This document shows, piece by piece, positions 16,781 to 25,800 of a stretch of DNA of 64,000 bases. This stretch comes from Streptomyces sp. CBMA29 (GTDB lineage: Bacteria > Actinomycetota > Actinomycetes > Streptomycetales > Streptomycetaceae), in contig NZ_MECL01000088.1 in NCBI RefSeq assembly GCF_014596445.1, positions 33,608 through 97,607 of the forward strand, in the 5' to 3' direction. The notes below the pieces were generated by a model, which searched no databases, was not told the origin of the DNA, and worked only from the letters and a program-made list of their open reading frames with translations. Numbering within the stretch: position 1 is the stretch's first letter; the number at the start of each line of letters is the position of its first letter. Position numbers and translations under genes: made by a program.

Positions 16781-19700
16781 GGTCGGGGCCGCTTTCCTCG
16801 GGCGTACCGCTGCTACTCGGACGGGTGCTGCTCGGACGGGTGCTGTTCTCGGGGCCGCCGCCCAGGCGGGTCACCGGTCCCGTGACGTACCGGGCCACGT
16901 CGGGCTGCCCGGCGGCGGGTTCGGGGGAACCCGGATCGTCGCCGTGCCCGGCCACGACCCCCGCGGGCACCGGCTCGACGGCGGGGGCCGTTGCGCCGGG
17001 GGCCGTTTCGTCCGGGGTCTGTTCGCTCAGCTCGTCGATGGCGACCTGGACGATGGCGGGGACGGCGGAGCTGCGGCGGATCAGCGTGCCGCGGCCCGGC
17101 TGGCGGCGGTAGGCGCGCTGGTCGCCGATCAGGACGCCCTCGCGGTGGTCGCCGGACAGCAGCAGCCCGTCGGTGCCGATCTCCTTGAGCTTGCTCAGCA
17201 GGGGGTCGGACAGCAGGGCGCGGCTGGCACCGCCGACGCGCCGGGCGATCACGAGGTGGAAGCCCAACTCGGCGGCCTGGGGGATGAATTCGGCCAGCGG
17301 GGCGAGCGGGCCGTGGCCCATGCCGCCCGCGGCCAGGTCGTAGTCGTCGGCGACGACGTACAGCTCGGGGCCCTGCCACCAGTCGCGCGCGGCGAGTTGG
17401 GTGGCGGTGACGTCGGCGGGGGGCATCCGGGTGCGCAGCGTCTCGGCGAGGGCCTGCGCCTGGGCCGCGACCAGGTCGGCGTTGCCGCCGCGGGCGCCGA
17501 TGTACTCGTCGGGCACCGTGCCCAGCAGGCTGTGCCGGTAGTCGACGACCATGAAGCGCAGGTCGCGGGCGCTGTGTTGGGCGGCCAGGCCGCGCATCCA
17601 GGCGCGCAGGAACGCGGTCTTGCCGGAGCCGGAGTCGCCGAAGACGACGAAGTGCGGGGCGTCGGCGGTCAGGTCGAGGCCGACCGGGCGCTGGTCGGAC
17701 TCGCGCAGGGCGATGGGCACTTCGCGGGCGCCGAGGGCGGGGCCGTGGCCCTCCCAGCGTTCGGCGGGCGGCAGCGCGGCGGCGGCCGTCAACTCGCGGA
17801 CGGTGATCCGCGCGGGCAGGACGCGCAGCGCCGGGGCGGCGGGCCGCCGCCAGCTCTCGGCGAGCCGGGCCACCAGCGACTGCCCGGCCTCGGCGAGCCC
17901 TTCGACGCTGTCGACGGCGTCGAGCCGGGGCAGCGCGACGTGGTGGGTGAGGCCCGCGGCGGCCAGGCCGCGGCCGGGGATGCTCTGGCCCAGCGCGCGG
18001 GCGGCGGGGCGGCTGATCTCGGACTCGGTGGGGTCGTTGAGCCGCAGTTCGAGGCGGCCGGGGATGCTGTCGCGCAGGCCGATCCGTACCTCCGCCCAGC
18101 GGTTGGCGGTCAGCCAGAGGTGGACGCCGACGCCGAGGCCGCGGGTGGCGATCTCGGTGAGGGTGGCGACCACGTTCTCGTCGGTGGTGTGCAGGGCCGC
18201 GAGGTTGTCGACCACCAGCACGACGTCGGCGGAGCGTACGCCGTCGGGCACTTCTCCCGAGGCGCGGCGGGCGCGCAGTTCGGCGGCGGACTGGATGCCC
18301 AGGTCACGGAACATCTGCTCGCGCGCGGTGACCAGGCCGGTGACCTCGGCCAGCACCCTGCGGACCCGCTCGTCGTCGCGGCGGCCCGCGATGCCCGCCA
18401 CGTGCGGTGCGTCGCCGAGTCCGTGCAGCGAGCCGCCGCCCATGTCGATCCCGTAGAACTGGAGCTCGTCGGGGGTGTGGGTGAGCATGGCGCTGAGCAT
18501 CGCGGTGCGCAGGAAGGTGGACTTGCCGCTCTGCGGGGCGCCGACCAGGGCGATGTGGCCCTGACGGCCCGCCAGGTCCAGTACGAGGGGCTGCTGTTCC
18601 TGCCGGGAGGGCACGTCCAGCACGCCGACCGGGAACTTCAGCTCGCCCGAGTACGGCCACAGGGCGCAGCGCAGGCCCAGTTCCGGGTCGGTCTCCGGTT
18701 CGCCGAGCAGCGGGTCGAGGGTGAAGCACGGGGGCAGCGGCGGCAGCCACACCTGGTGGCCCGCGGTGTCCTTGTCGGCCAACCGCTCGACGGCGAGCTG
18801 GAGTTCGGTCGAGCCGCCGTCCGGGTCCCAGTCCCAGCCGGGCGTCTCGGCCTCCTCCGCGGTGAGCGGCGCGAGGTCGCCGTGCACGGCGAAGGGCACG
18901 GGTTCCAGGGCCGGTCCGGCGCTGTCGGCGTCGTGGTCCTGGTAGGGCGCGGAGACGTACGCGACGCGGAAGCGTTCATAGACCGACTCGTCCACCTTCA
19001 GGTAGGCGGAGCCGGGGATGGCGGGCAGGGTGTACGCGTCGGAGGTGCCGATGACGGCGCGGGACTCGGCGGCGCTGAAGGTGCGCAGGCAGATCCGGTA
19101 CGACAGGTGGGACTCCAGGCCGCGCAGCCTGCCTTCCTCCAACCGCTGGGTGGCCAGCAGCAGATGCATGCCGAGCGAGCGGCCGACCCGGCCGATCTGC
19201 ACGAACAGGTCGATGAAGTCGGGGCGTTGGGAGAGGAGTTCGCCGAATTCGTCGACGATGATGAGCAGGTAGGGCAACGGCTCCAGCGGTTTGCCGTTGA
19301 TGTCGGTGGCGCCCGCCGCCTGCCGCAACTGGTATTCGCGGACGGAGTCGACGTTCCCCGCCTCGCGCAGCATCCGCTGTCTGCGCTGCTGTTCGCCGCG
19401 CAGCGCGTCGCGCATCCGGTCGACGAGCGCGAGGTCGTCGGCGAGGTTGGTGATCAGGCCGGAGACGTGCGGCAGTTCGGTGACGCCCGCGAAGGTGGCG
19501 CCGCCCTTGAAGTCGACCAGGACCAGGGCCAGGTGTTCGGGGGCGTGGGCCATGGCGAGGCCGGTGACCAGGGTGCGCAGCAGTTCGCTCTTGCCGGAGC
19601 CGGTGGCGCCGACGATCAGTCCGTGCGGGCCGATGCCGCCCTGCGCGGACTCCTTGAGGTCCAGGGTCAGCGGTTCGCCGGTGCCCGTGACGCCGATGGG

Positions 19701-21092
19701 GACGGAGAGCAACTCCCTGTCGTCGGGGGCGCGGCGCAGGGCGGCCGGGTCGAAGTGGGCGATGTCGGGGACGCCGAGCATGTCGGAGAGGGAGACGTGT
19801 TCCGACAGGACCTGTTCGCGCTCGCCGGTCAGCCGCAGCGGGGCCAGCGAACGGGCGGTGGCTTCCAGGACGCCGGCCGCGACCTCGTCCACGGCGGCCT
19901 GCTCGACGGCGGCGTGCAGCGCGGCCGTACGGCCTTCCAGCGCGAGGCCGCCGCGTGCGTCCGTGCGGGCGCGTACGTCCACCCGGCCCGGCTCCGAGCC
20001 CTCTTCCTCCACCAGGCAGACCACGTGCACGCCCAGGTCGGGGCCCGCTTCGGTGAGCAGGTCGGACAGCAGCGCCGAGCGGGCCCACGGCGCGTCGGGC
20101 TCGTATCCGTCGAGGAAGACCACCACGTGGCTGCGGGGCCTGGTGTCGCGCTGGGAGACCAGGCGGGCGTTGCGTTCGGCGCGGGCGGCGACGGCCCGGT
20201 CGAGGGTGGCCTGGAGGTGGTCCTGGAGGCCGGCGAGGTCGTCGGCGAGCAGCGGCACGACTTCCTGTTCGCGGCGCTGGGCCTGCTGGTCGGGCTGCTG
20301 GGCGTGCGGCAGCCACTTGGCCCAGTCCCAGTCGGAGTTGCCGCCGGTGACGACGGCGATCCGCACGTCGTCGGGGGCGTGCAGCACGGAGAGCTGGAGC
20401 AGCAGGGCCTGGGCGAGCTTGCGGGTGCGGTCGCGCGGGCCCAGCAGGCTCACCACGCCCGCGGCGCGCAGGTCGAGCCAGGCGGCCTGGTCGGCGACGG
20501 TGCCGTGGGCACGGATCAGTTCGGCCGCGGCGTGCTGGCAGGGCGTGTCGACGTCGATGGTCGGGTCGTTCTGCCCCGGCATCTGGAGCGCGTCGGCCGC
20601 CGCCACCGTGCCGGTGCCGAGCCTCAGGTGCAGGAAGTCGTCGTCGCCGGGACGGCGTTCCCACACCCGGCGGCGGCGGGTGGCTATCGCCCAGAGCCGG
20701 TCCGGGTGCGGGTGCCGCCAGGCGTCGGCGGCGCGCTGGCCGAGCTGCGAGCGCATGACCTGCTTGCGCACCCCGGCCAGGTACTCCAGGTACCGCTCCC
20801 GCTGCCGGTACTGGTTGCGGCGGCGGTGGCTGCGCAGTTGCATCCGGACGCCGATGGTGATGCCCACGGAGACCACGACGAAGGCGATGCCCAGCAGGAT
20901 CATCCACGCCTTGCCGTAGGCGATCATGTACGCGGCCATGCTCATGCTGGACAGCAGGGGCAGCAGGAGCATCAGCCAGCCCGCGGCGCCCTGCGGCTGT
21001 GGCCGCTGGGGCAGGCCGGCCAGTTTCGTCCGGCCCTCCGGCATCGGCGGGGGCGTGATGCGGACGGGGCGGTGGAAGGGGATTCGACTCAC
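16773..21092 (-). CDS. eccC: Type VII secretion FtsK/SpoIIIE ATPase EccC
   Basis: 1439 residues, the single-chain EccCa-EccCb form. Two membrane segments lie near residues 35-80 (GWLMLLLPLLSSMSMAAYMI and ILLGIAFVVVSVGITIGV). Three ATPase domains follow, each with a complete P-loop: GATGSGKSE (Lys501), GAPQSGKST (Lys857) and GDSGSGKTA (Lys1158). The first has LVLVDFKGGATF before a Walker B region. EccC is the motor that recognises substrates and drives export across the inner membrane. It starts at a GTG, 60 bases after an Esx gene on the same strand, and its end overlaps the giant effector start. The C-terminal tail is Pro/Ser/Thr-rich (STRPSSTRPSS). No degenerate P-loop is apparent, unlike many homologues whose later domains are decayed. 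Confidence 0.95.
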   Translation of the reverse strand: MSRIPFHRPVRITPPPMPEGRTKLAGLPQRPQPQGAAGWLMLLLPLLSSMSMAAYMIAYGKAWMILLGIAFVVVSVGITIGVRMQLRSHRRRNQYRQRERYLEYLAGVRKQVMRSQLGQRAADAWRHPHPDRLWAIATRRRRVWERRPGDDDFLHLRLGTGTVAAADALQMPGQNDPTIDVDTPCQHAAAELIRAHGTVADQAAWLDLRAAGVVSLLGPRDRTRKLAQALLLQLSVLHAPDDVRIAVVTGGNSDWDWAKWLPHAQQPDQQAQRREQEVVPLLADDLAGLQDHLQATLDRAVAARAERNARLVSQRDTRPRSHVVVFLDGYEPDAPWARSALLSDLLTEAGPDLGVHVVCLVEEEGSEPGRVDVRARTDARGGLALEGRTAALHAAVEQAAVDEVAAGVLEATARSLAPLRLTGEREQVLSEHVSLSDMLGVPDIAHFDPAALRRAPDDRELLSVPIGVTGTGEPLTLDLKESAQGGIGPHGLIVGATGSGKSELLRTLVTGLAMAHAPEHLALVLVDFKGGATFAGVTELPHVSGLITNLADDLALVDRMRDALRGEQQRRQRMLREAGNVDSVREYQLRQAAGATDINGKPLEPLPYLLIIVDEFGELLSQRPDFIDLFVQIGRVGRSLGMHLLLATQRLEEGRLRGLESHLSYRICLRTFSAAESRAVIGTSDAYTLPAIPGSAYLKVDESVYERFRVAYVSAPYQDHDADSAGPALEPVPFAVHGDLAPLTAEEAETPGWDWDPDGGSTELQLAVERLADKDTAGHQVWLPPLPPCFTLDPLLGEPETDPELGLRCALWPYSGELKFPVGVLDVPSRQEQQPLVLDLAGRQGHIALVGAPQSGKSTFLRTAMLSAMLTHTPDELQFYGIDMGGGSLHGLGDAPHVAGIAGRRDDERVRRVLAEVTGLVTAREQMFRDLGIQSAAELRARRASGEVPDGVRSADVVLVVDNLAALHTTDENVVATLTEIATRGLGVGVHLWLTANRWAEVRIGLRDSIPGRLELRLNDPTESEISRPAARALGQSIPGRGLAAAGLTHHVALPRLDAVDSVEGLAEAGQSLVARLAESWRRPAAPALRVLPARITVRELTAAAALPPAERWEGHGPALGAREVPIALRESDQRPVGLDLTADAPHFVVFGDSGSGKTAFLRAWMRGLAAQHSARDLRFMVVDYRHSLLGTVPDEYIGARGGNADLVAAQAQALAETLRTRMPPADVTATQLAARDWWQGPELYVVADDYDLAAGGMGHGPLAPLAEFIPQAAELGFHLVIARRVGGASRALLSDPLLSKLKEIGTDGLLLSGDHREGVLIGDQRAYRRQPGRGTLIRRSSAVPAIVQVAIDELSEQTPDETAPGATAPAVEPVPAGVVAGHGDDPGSPEPAAGQPDVARYVTGPVTRLGGGPENSTRPSSTRPSSSGTPEESGPDHG

Positions 21093-21152
21093 GATGGCTG
21101 CCTAGCGGGCTGTCGGGGCGGTGGGGGCGGGGTGGCGGGGCGGGCGCCGGTC

Positions 21153-21593
21153 CTAGAACTCCATGGTGACCGCCGTCTTGTTGGGGTCGGTGACCGCGTC
21201 GGGCGGATTGTCGCTGGTCTTCCCGTCACCGCTGGTCAAGGCCGTGCGGAACTGCTTGAAGGCGTCGGCGATGCCGTCCTCGGCGGTGGTGTAGTTGTAC
21301 GCGGCGCCGCCGACCCCGTCGGCCAGGGCGGACAGCACTCCCTTGTGCGGGTCGTCCTCCGTGCCGAACAGCTCGGTCATGACCGACACCCACTTCCTGT
21401 TGACCTCGTCGGCGTCCGAGGCGGCCTGGCCCTGCCAGGCGACGTGCAGTCCCTCCAACTGGCCCCGGATGGTGGTGAGGCTCGACAGGACGGTCTTGCT
21501 GAGGGTGACCAGGTCGGCGGCGTCGGACTTCAGGCCCGTCGGGGAGATGTTGAGGACGGAGGTGTCGTAGTCGGCGGTGCCGGAGTCGGCCAT
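21153..21593 (-). CDS. WXG100-family (Esx-like) T7SS protein
   Basis: 146 residues, longer than the usual ~100. A helical hairpin is predicted with VAWQGQA (WQG) in the turn at about residue 52 and a YxxxE export signal (YTTAE) after the second helix near residue 100, followed by a disordered tail. It starts with MADSGTADYDTS at 21593. It lies directly upstream of eccC on the same strand with a 60-base gap, so it is probably co-transcribed with eccC and the giant effector. It probably dimerises with another Esx protein here for export. Confidence 0.88.
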   Translation of the reverse strand: MADSGTADYDTSVLNISPTGLKSDAADLVTLSKTVLSSLTTIRGQLEGLHVAWQGQAASDADEVNRKWVSVMTELFGTEDDPHKGVLSALADGVGGAAYNYTTAEDGIADAFKQFRTALTSGDGKTSDNPPDAVTDPNKTAVTMEF

Positions 21594-21740
21594 GACGCGC
21601 CTTTCTCGGGGAGCGGATACCGGTGCGGCACCAGCATGCTGACAATTCCTCATATAAGTGGTAAACCTGGCGGTGTCCTGCCGGGCCCGTGCGTGGCGAA
21701 CCGGCCCTGCGGCCGGCGCGAGAGAGACGAGGCAGACGAC

Positions 21741-22364
21741 GTGACCGATCCGATCACCTCGAAATACGACACCACTCCGCTGCCCGATCCGCCCGCGGAC
21801 GGGACGGAGACGCCCAGCCCCGACCACGACAAGAACCTCGACGGTCTGGTGCCGACCGACAAGGTCGTCTGGTCCACCCCGCCGTCCTTCAACACCGACC
21901 CGACGGACAGCGGTTCCGACCCCGGCTCCGGACCCGACCCGAACTCGTACGAGGCCGCGGCGGACCTGAAGATCGACCTGAGCGCGGTACGCGTCGCGGA
22001 GAAGTCGATGCTCACCGAGTCCCGCGGCGCGGTCGACCGGTACGAGGAGCTGCGCAAGCGGGTCATGGCCGTGAAGGGCCATGTCTTCGGGCAGGGCGCC
22101 CAGGACAAGAACGCGGAGGGCGAGGGCCACACCTCGCTCTCGTCCGGGTACGACCCGTCGGTGGGCAAGTCGCACGCCAACCCGTTCGCCGAGACCGGCG
22201 AGAAATTCGGCGCGGACATGAACCCGGCCCAGGACCGCGCCCTGCTCCAGATCGGCTCCACGCTGGAGAAGCTCGGCGAGTACATCGCGCTGCTCAACCA
22301 CTCGGGGCAGGTGTACGCGCACACCGACCGGGAGTCGCGCTTCCCGCCGCCGCCCGCGGGCTGA
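21741..22364 (+). CDS. Helical T7SS-associated protein, 207 residues
   Basis: The GTG at 21741 lies after a purine-rich GACGAGGC site; the frame ends at 22364. The N-terminal 70 residues are acidic and Pro-rich, followed by helices (LSAVRVAEKSMLTESRGAVDRYEELRKRV and a second in DRALLQIGSTLEKLGEYIALLNHSG). There is no W-x-G turn, but the fold and position between Esx genes suggest a WXG-like or chaperone-type partner. It is the only plus-strand gene in the T7SS block and shares a 147-base divergent promoter region with the eccC operon. I do not know a characterised family for it. Confidence 0.75.
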   Translation: MTDPITSKYDTTPLPDPPADGTETPSPDHDKNLDGLVPTDKVVWSTPPSFNTDPTDSGSDPGSGPDPNSYEAAADLKIDLSAVRVAEKSMLTESRGAVDRYEELRKRVMAVKGHVFGQGAQDKNAEGEGHTSLSSGYDPSVGKSHANPFAETGEKFGADMNPAQDRALLQIGSTLEKLGEYIALLNHSGQVYAHTDRESRFPPPPAG

Positions 22365-22407
22365 GGACGCCGCCGCGTACCGCCCACGCGGTGCGCGGCG
22401 GCGGCGC

Positions 22408-22731
22408 TCAGCCATGGGGCCCGCCGTCGCTGAGGTTGTTCAGATTGACGTGCTCGGAGTCGTGGTAGTTGTTGTACGACGTCGTCATCCGCGAGGCGAT
22501 GTCCTTGAGCAGCTCGTCCAGTTCGTGCTGGACCTTGTGGAACCACGTCATCATCGCCGCGAACGACTCGTGCGACGGGCTGGACCAGTCGGCGCCGATC
22601 TGCTTCACCTTGGCGTCGATCGAGCTCATGGTGGTGGTGATCGTGCCGGACTCGCGTTTCACCACGCCGATCGCGTCGTTCAGCGCCGCGAGGTCCGCGC
22701 GCCACTCTTCCGGGGTCGGTTGGTCCGACAT
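22408..22731 (-). CDS. WXG100-family protein with W-S-S turn
   Basis: 107 residues, a typical Esx length. Helix, turn, helix with DWSSPSHE in place of the canonical W-x-G, and a YxxxE signal in NNYHDSEHVNLNNL at the C-terminus. It lies downstream of the beta-helix AAA+ ATPase gene (115-base gap) and converges with the 21741 gene. The loss of Gly in the turn is shared in kind with the 27305 protein, which suggests divergent partners that pair with the canonical WQG members. Confidence 0.85.
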   Translation of the reverse strand: MSDQPTPEEWRADLAALNDAIGVVKRESGTITTTMSSIDAKVKQIGADWSSPSHESFAAMMTWFHKVQHELDELLKDIASRMTTSYNNYHDSEHVNLNNLSDGGPHG

Positions 22732-22846
22732 CCGCGGGTCACCTTCCTTTCAGCCGCTCCGAAGTCCTGTGCCGGGGTCCTGTGCCGGGTCCGCCGCCGT
22801 ACGGTCCGCCCGCCGCGCGGCGGGCGTTACGGGGCCGCCCGCGCGG

Positions 22847-25633
22847 TCACGTGACGCCTCCCGGAGGGAGGTCGGCGGGCAGCAGCGTGGTGAGCAGCTC
22901 CACGTCGGCCGCCGCGAGATCGACGGCGCTCAGGTCGAGTTCGGCCACGCGGTACGCGTGCCGCTCGGTCATCCGCTGGAACACCTGCCGCGCGCTGCGC
23001 CCGTTGCCGAACTGCTCGCCGCGCGGGACGGCCGCGAAGTAGTCGTGCAGCGCGGCCACGGTCTGCGGCGCGAAGGTGTACTCGTGGTCGACGGCCTGGT
23101 GCTCGACGATCCGCACCAGCTCCTGCGAGGTGTAGTCGTCGAAGAGCAGGGTGCGGGTGAAGCGCGAGGCCAGGCCCGCGTTGGACTCCAGAAGCCGGTT
23201 CATCTCGCTCGGGTATCCGGCGACGATGACCACCACCTCGTCGCGGTGGTCCTCCATCAGCTTCACCAGTGTCGAGATGGCCTCGGAGCCGAAGTCGGTG
23301 AACTGCCCCTGCGGCACCAGGGAGTACGCCTCGTCGATGAAGAGCACCCCGCCCAGCGCGCGCCGGAAGACCGCCGTCGTCTTGGGCGCGGTGTGGCCGA
23401 CGTACTCGCCGACCAGGTCGCCCCGGTCGGCCTCGACCAGGTGTCCGCGTTCGAGCAGGCCGAGCGCGGCGAGGAAGCCGCCGTACAGGCGGGCCACCGT
23501 GGTCTTGCCGGTGCCGGGATTGCCCGCGAAGACCAGGTGCCTGCTCAGCGGCGGCGCCGCGAGCCCGGCCTCCTGGCGGACCTTGACCATCTGCATGAGC
23601 TTGGTCAGCGTGACCACGTCGCGTTTGACGCTGTCCAGGCCGACCAGGCGGTCCAGTTCCACATGGAGTTCGGCGAGCTTCGCGCGGGCCGCCTCCGCGG
23701 TCGACTCGGTCTCCTCGGCGGCCTGTTCGGCCTTCTCCGCGGCCGAGCGGGGCGCTCCGGCGACGGCGGGCACCGCGACGCGCCCCTCCCCCGCCGCAGC
23801 GGGCGCGAGGGTCGGCAGCAGCGGATCGGTCGCGTCCTCGACGAGGCAGTCCTCGGCCCGCACGTCGGCCTCGTCGTCCCGCAGCAGGTCGGTGTCGGTG
23901 CCGTCCACGGTGCAGCGGCGCAGCAGGAAACGCGAGCGGGCACCGGCGTAGACGGCGGGGAAGCGGCTCTTGGTGAAGTGGCAGTCCTCGTACAGGCCCT
24001 CGCCGCCCTCCTCCACGAACAGCGCGTTCTTCGCCGCGCCCTCGACGGTGAGGCCGCGCACGCGGGGCCGGGCCCCGGCGCGTACGACGACGCCGCTGCC
24101 GTGCGGCTCGCGTACCGCGCCGCCCTCCACGACGGCCGTGCTGCCCTCCTCCAGCAGCAGGCCCGCGGTGCCGCTGCCGGTGACGGTGACGTTCTCCAGC
24201 CGGGCGCCGGTGTCCCGGCCGACCCGGACGCCGGTCTCGCCAGAGGCGGTGATCTCGCACTCCGCGAGCAGCGGGCGGTGCGTGGTGTGCAGGTGTACGC
24301 CCTCCCGGCCGCCGGACACCCGGCAGCCGCGGACGGCCGCGTCGCCGCCCTGCACGTACACCCCGGCCAGGCCCGCGTCCGTCATCTCGCAGTCGTCCGC
24401 GAGGAGTTCGGACCGCTCGGTGACCCGCACGCCGTACTCGGGCGAGCCGGTGACGGTGCAGCCCCTGGCGTGCAGGCGGGCCCCGCCGCCGAGGTGCACG
24501 CCGGTGTACGCGGTGTCCCGTACGGTGCAGCCGGTCAGTGTCACCTCCGCCTCGGCCACCGCGTACAGGCCGTTGGCGCCGCTGCGGGCGAAGGTGGAGT
24601 CGTGCGCGGTGGCCCGGCCCGCCCCGCTGACGGCCAGCGCGGTGTCCTGGCAGTCGACGGCCCGCACGCCGGTCAGTTCCGCGGTGGCCTCGGCCGTGAC
24701 CAGGACCGCGGCGCCGGTCGTGTGGTGCACATGGCAGCCGTCGAGCAGGACGGCGCTGCTGCCGTCGGCCAGTACGCCGGCGCCCTCGGTGCGGAAGATC
24801 TCGCAGTCGCGCAGCCGTACGCCCGGGGTGTCGTGGCCCGGCCGGGCGGCGGATCCGGTGGCGGGCGCGGCCGGTTCGGCGTCCTCGGAGTGGGCGAGGG
24901 GCCGGTGACCCGCGCCGGAGGCCGCGCGGGTGAGGCGGCCCGCCGTCTCGCGGACCCAGACGCCCGCGGCGCCCGTCTCGTGCAGGCGGCAGTCGCGCAG
25001 CGCCGCGGTGGCGTGTCCCTCGACCACGACGGCGGTGCCGCCGCTGCCGCGTACGTCGCAGCGGGTCAGCGTCGCGTGCGCGCCGGCCGTGAGCAGGACG
25101 CCGCGCCCGCTGGCGCCGTCCACCAGGGCGTCGGTCAGCTCGGCGCGCGCCTCGTCCTCGACCACCAGGCCGTCGCCGACGCAGCCGCCGATCGTCAGAT
25201 TCTCCAGCGTGGTGCGGCTGGTGCCGGTCAGCCGGACCGCCGTGCCCTCGGCCTTCCGTACCGAACAGCCGCTCAGCAGCGGGGCGGCGGCGCCCGCGAC
25301 CTCGATCCGGCCGCCGGTGATCTCGCAGTCCCGCAGCACCGGTTCACCCGCGCGCACCAGCAGCGCGGCCTCGCGGGGCACGGCGGACACGAGGGTGAAA
25401 CCGCGGATCTCGGCGCGGCCCGCGTGCACGGTGACGGCCGGGCCGCGGACGGCCACCAGCCGTACGGCGCCCTTCGCGACCAGGGTGACATCCTTGTCAA
25501 GCAGCAGGCTCTCGCTGTACGTACCCGCCTGCACGGTGATGACGGCGCCGGTGTCCGCGCTCCGCACGGCCGCCGCGATGGTGCGGTGGCCGCCCCAACT
25601 GCCCGGCGCCACGCGCTGGGCGGCGGCCTTCAC
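22847..25633 (-). CDS. Right-handed beta-helix protein fused to a CbxX/EccA-type AAA+ ATPase
   Basis: 928 residues. Residues about 15-560 contain some twenty degenerate beta-helix coils (repeats such as LRDCEI, GVHLHTTHRPLLAECEITASG, GVRVTERSELLADDCEMTDAG). The C-terminal ~270 residues are an AAA+ domain with Walker A AGNPGTGKTTVARL (Lys710) and Walker B GVLFIDEAYSLV, followed by GYPSEMNRLLESNAGLASRF, close to the CbxX/EccA group. EccA proteins are cytosolic ATPases of ESX systems that act on substrates or chaperones. It starts at a GTG in a GTGA overlap with the small upstream frame. The beta-helix in place of the TPR-like N-terminus of mycobacterial EccA is notable. Confidence 0.9.
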   Translation of the reverse strand: MKAAAQRVAPGSWGGHRTIAAAVRSADTGAVITVQAGTYSESLLLDKDVTLVAKGAVRLVAVRGPAVTVHAGRAEIRGFTLVSAVPREAALLVRAGEPVLRDCEITGGRIEVAGAAAPLLSGCSVRKAEGTAVRLTGTSRTTLENLTIGGCVGDGLVVEDEARAELTDALVDGASGRGVLLTAGAHATLTRCDVRGSGGTAVVVEGHATAALRDCRLHETGAAGVWVRETAGRLTRAASGAGHRPLAHSEDAEPAAPATGSAARPGHDTPGVRLRDCEIFRTEGAGVLADGSSAVLLDGCHVHHTTGAAVLVTAEATAELTGVRAVDCQDTALAVSGAGRATAHDSTFARSGANGLYAVAEAEVTLTGCTVRDTAYTGVHLGGGARLHARGCTVTGSPEYGVRVTERSELLADDCEMTDAGLAGVYVQGGDAAVRGCRVSGGREGVHLHTTHRPLLAECEITASGETGVRVGRDTGARLENVTVTGSGTAGLLLEEGSTAVVEGGAVREPHGSGVVVRAGARPRVRGLTVEGAAKNALFVEEGGEGLYEDCHFTKSRFPAVYAGARSRFLLRRCTVDGTDTDLLRDDEADVRAEDCLVEDATDPLLPTLAPAAAGEGRVAVPAVAGAPRSAAEKAEQAAEETESTAEAARAKLAELHVELDRLVGLDSVKRDVVTLTKLMQMVKVRQEAGLAAPPLSRHLVFAGNPGTGKTTVARLYGGFLAALGLLERGHLVEADRGDLVGEYVGHTAPKTTAVFRRALGGVLFIDEAYSLVPQGQFTDFGSEAISTLVKLMEDHRDEVVVIVAGYPSEMNRLLESNAGLASRFTRTLLFDDYTSQELVRIVEHQAVDHEYTFAPQTVAALHDYFAAVPRGEQFGNGRSARQVFQRMTERHAYRVAELDLSAVDLAAADVELLTTLLPADLPPGGVT

Positions 25634-25800
25634 CGGGCGCTCCCGGGGGCCGCGCGGCGGGGCTCGGGCCGCACGCGCCGCGCCCGCCCGACAACCGGCC
25701 GCCCGACAGCCGAACGCCCGGTCACCGGCCGTTCCCTCAACGGCCGTTCCCTCAGGAGCCGTTCTGTCATCGACCGCTCGGTCGTGGGCCGCTCGGTCAC
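25630..25800 (-). CDS. Coupled 56-residue Arg-rich mini-ORF
   Basis: A GTG at 25800-25798 overlaps the eccD stop (GTGA), and its own TGA at 25632-25630 overlaps the GTG of the AAA+ gene, so three cistrons are joined by two four-base overlaps. The product would be VTERPTTERSMTERLLRERP and then a repetitive Arg/Pro/Gly-rich tail, with no membrane segment or known domain. Repeats of a 12-15 base unit underlie it. It could be a real small protein or simply a translated linker that keeps ribosomes on the message from eccD to the ATPase gene. The alternative is that the AAA+ protein starts elsewhere, but no better start was seen. Confidence 0.45.
   Translation of the reverse strand: MTERPTTERSMTERLLRERPLRERPVTGRSAVGRPVVGRARRVRPEPRRAAPGSAR

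Noticed and set aside
16734..22364. Plus-strand open frame of ~1876 residues across eccC
   Set aside because: Only its last ~207 residues (from GTG 21741) look like a protein; the remainder is the reverse of eccC and has no ribosome site or domain.
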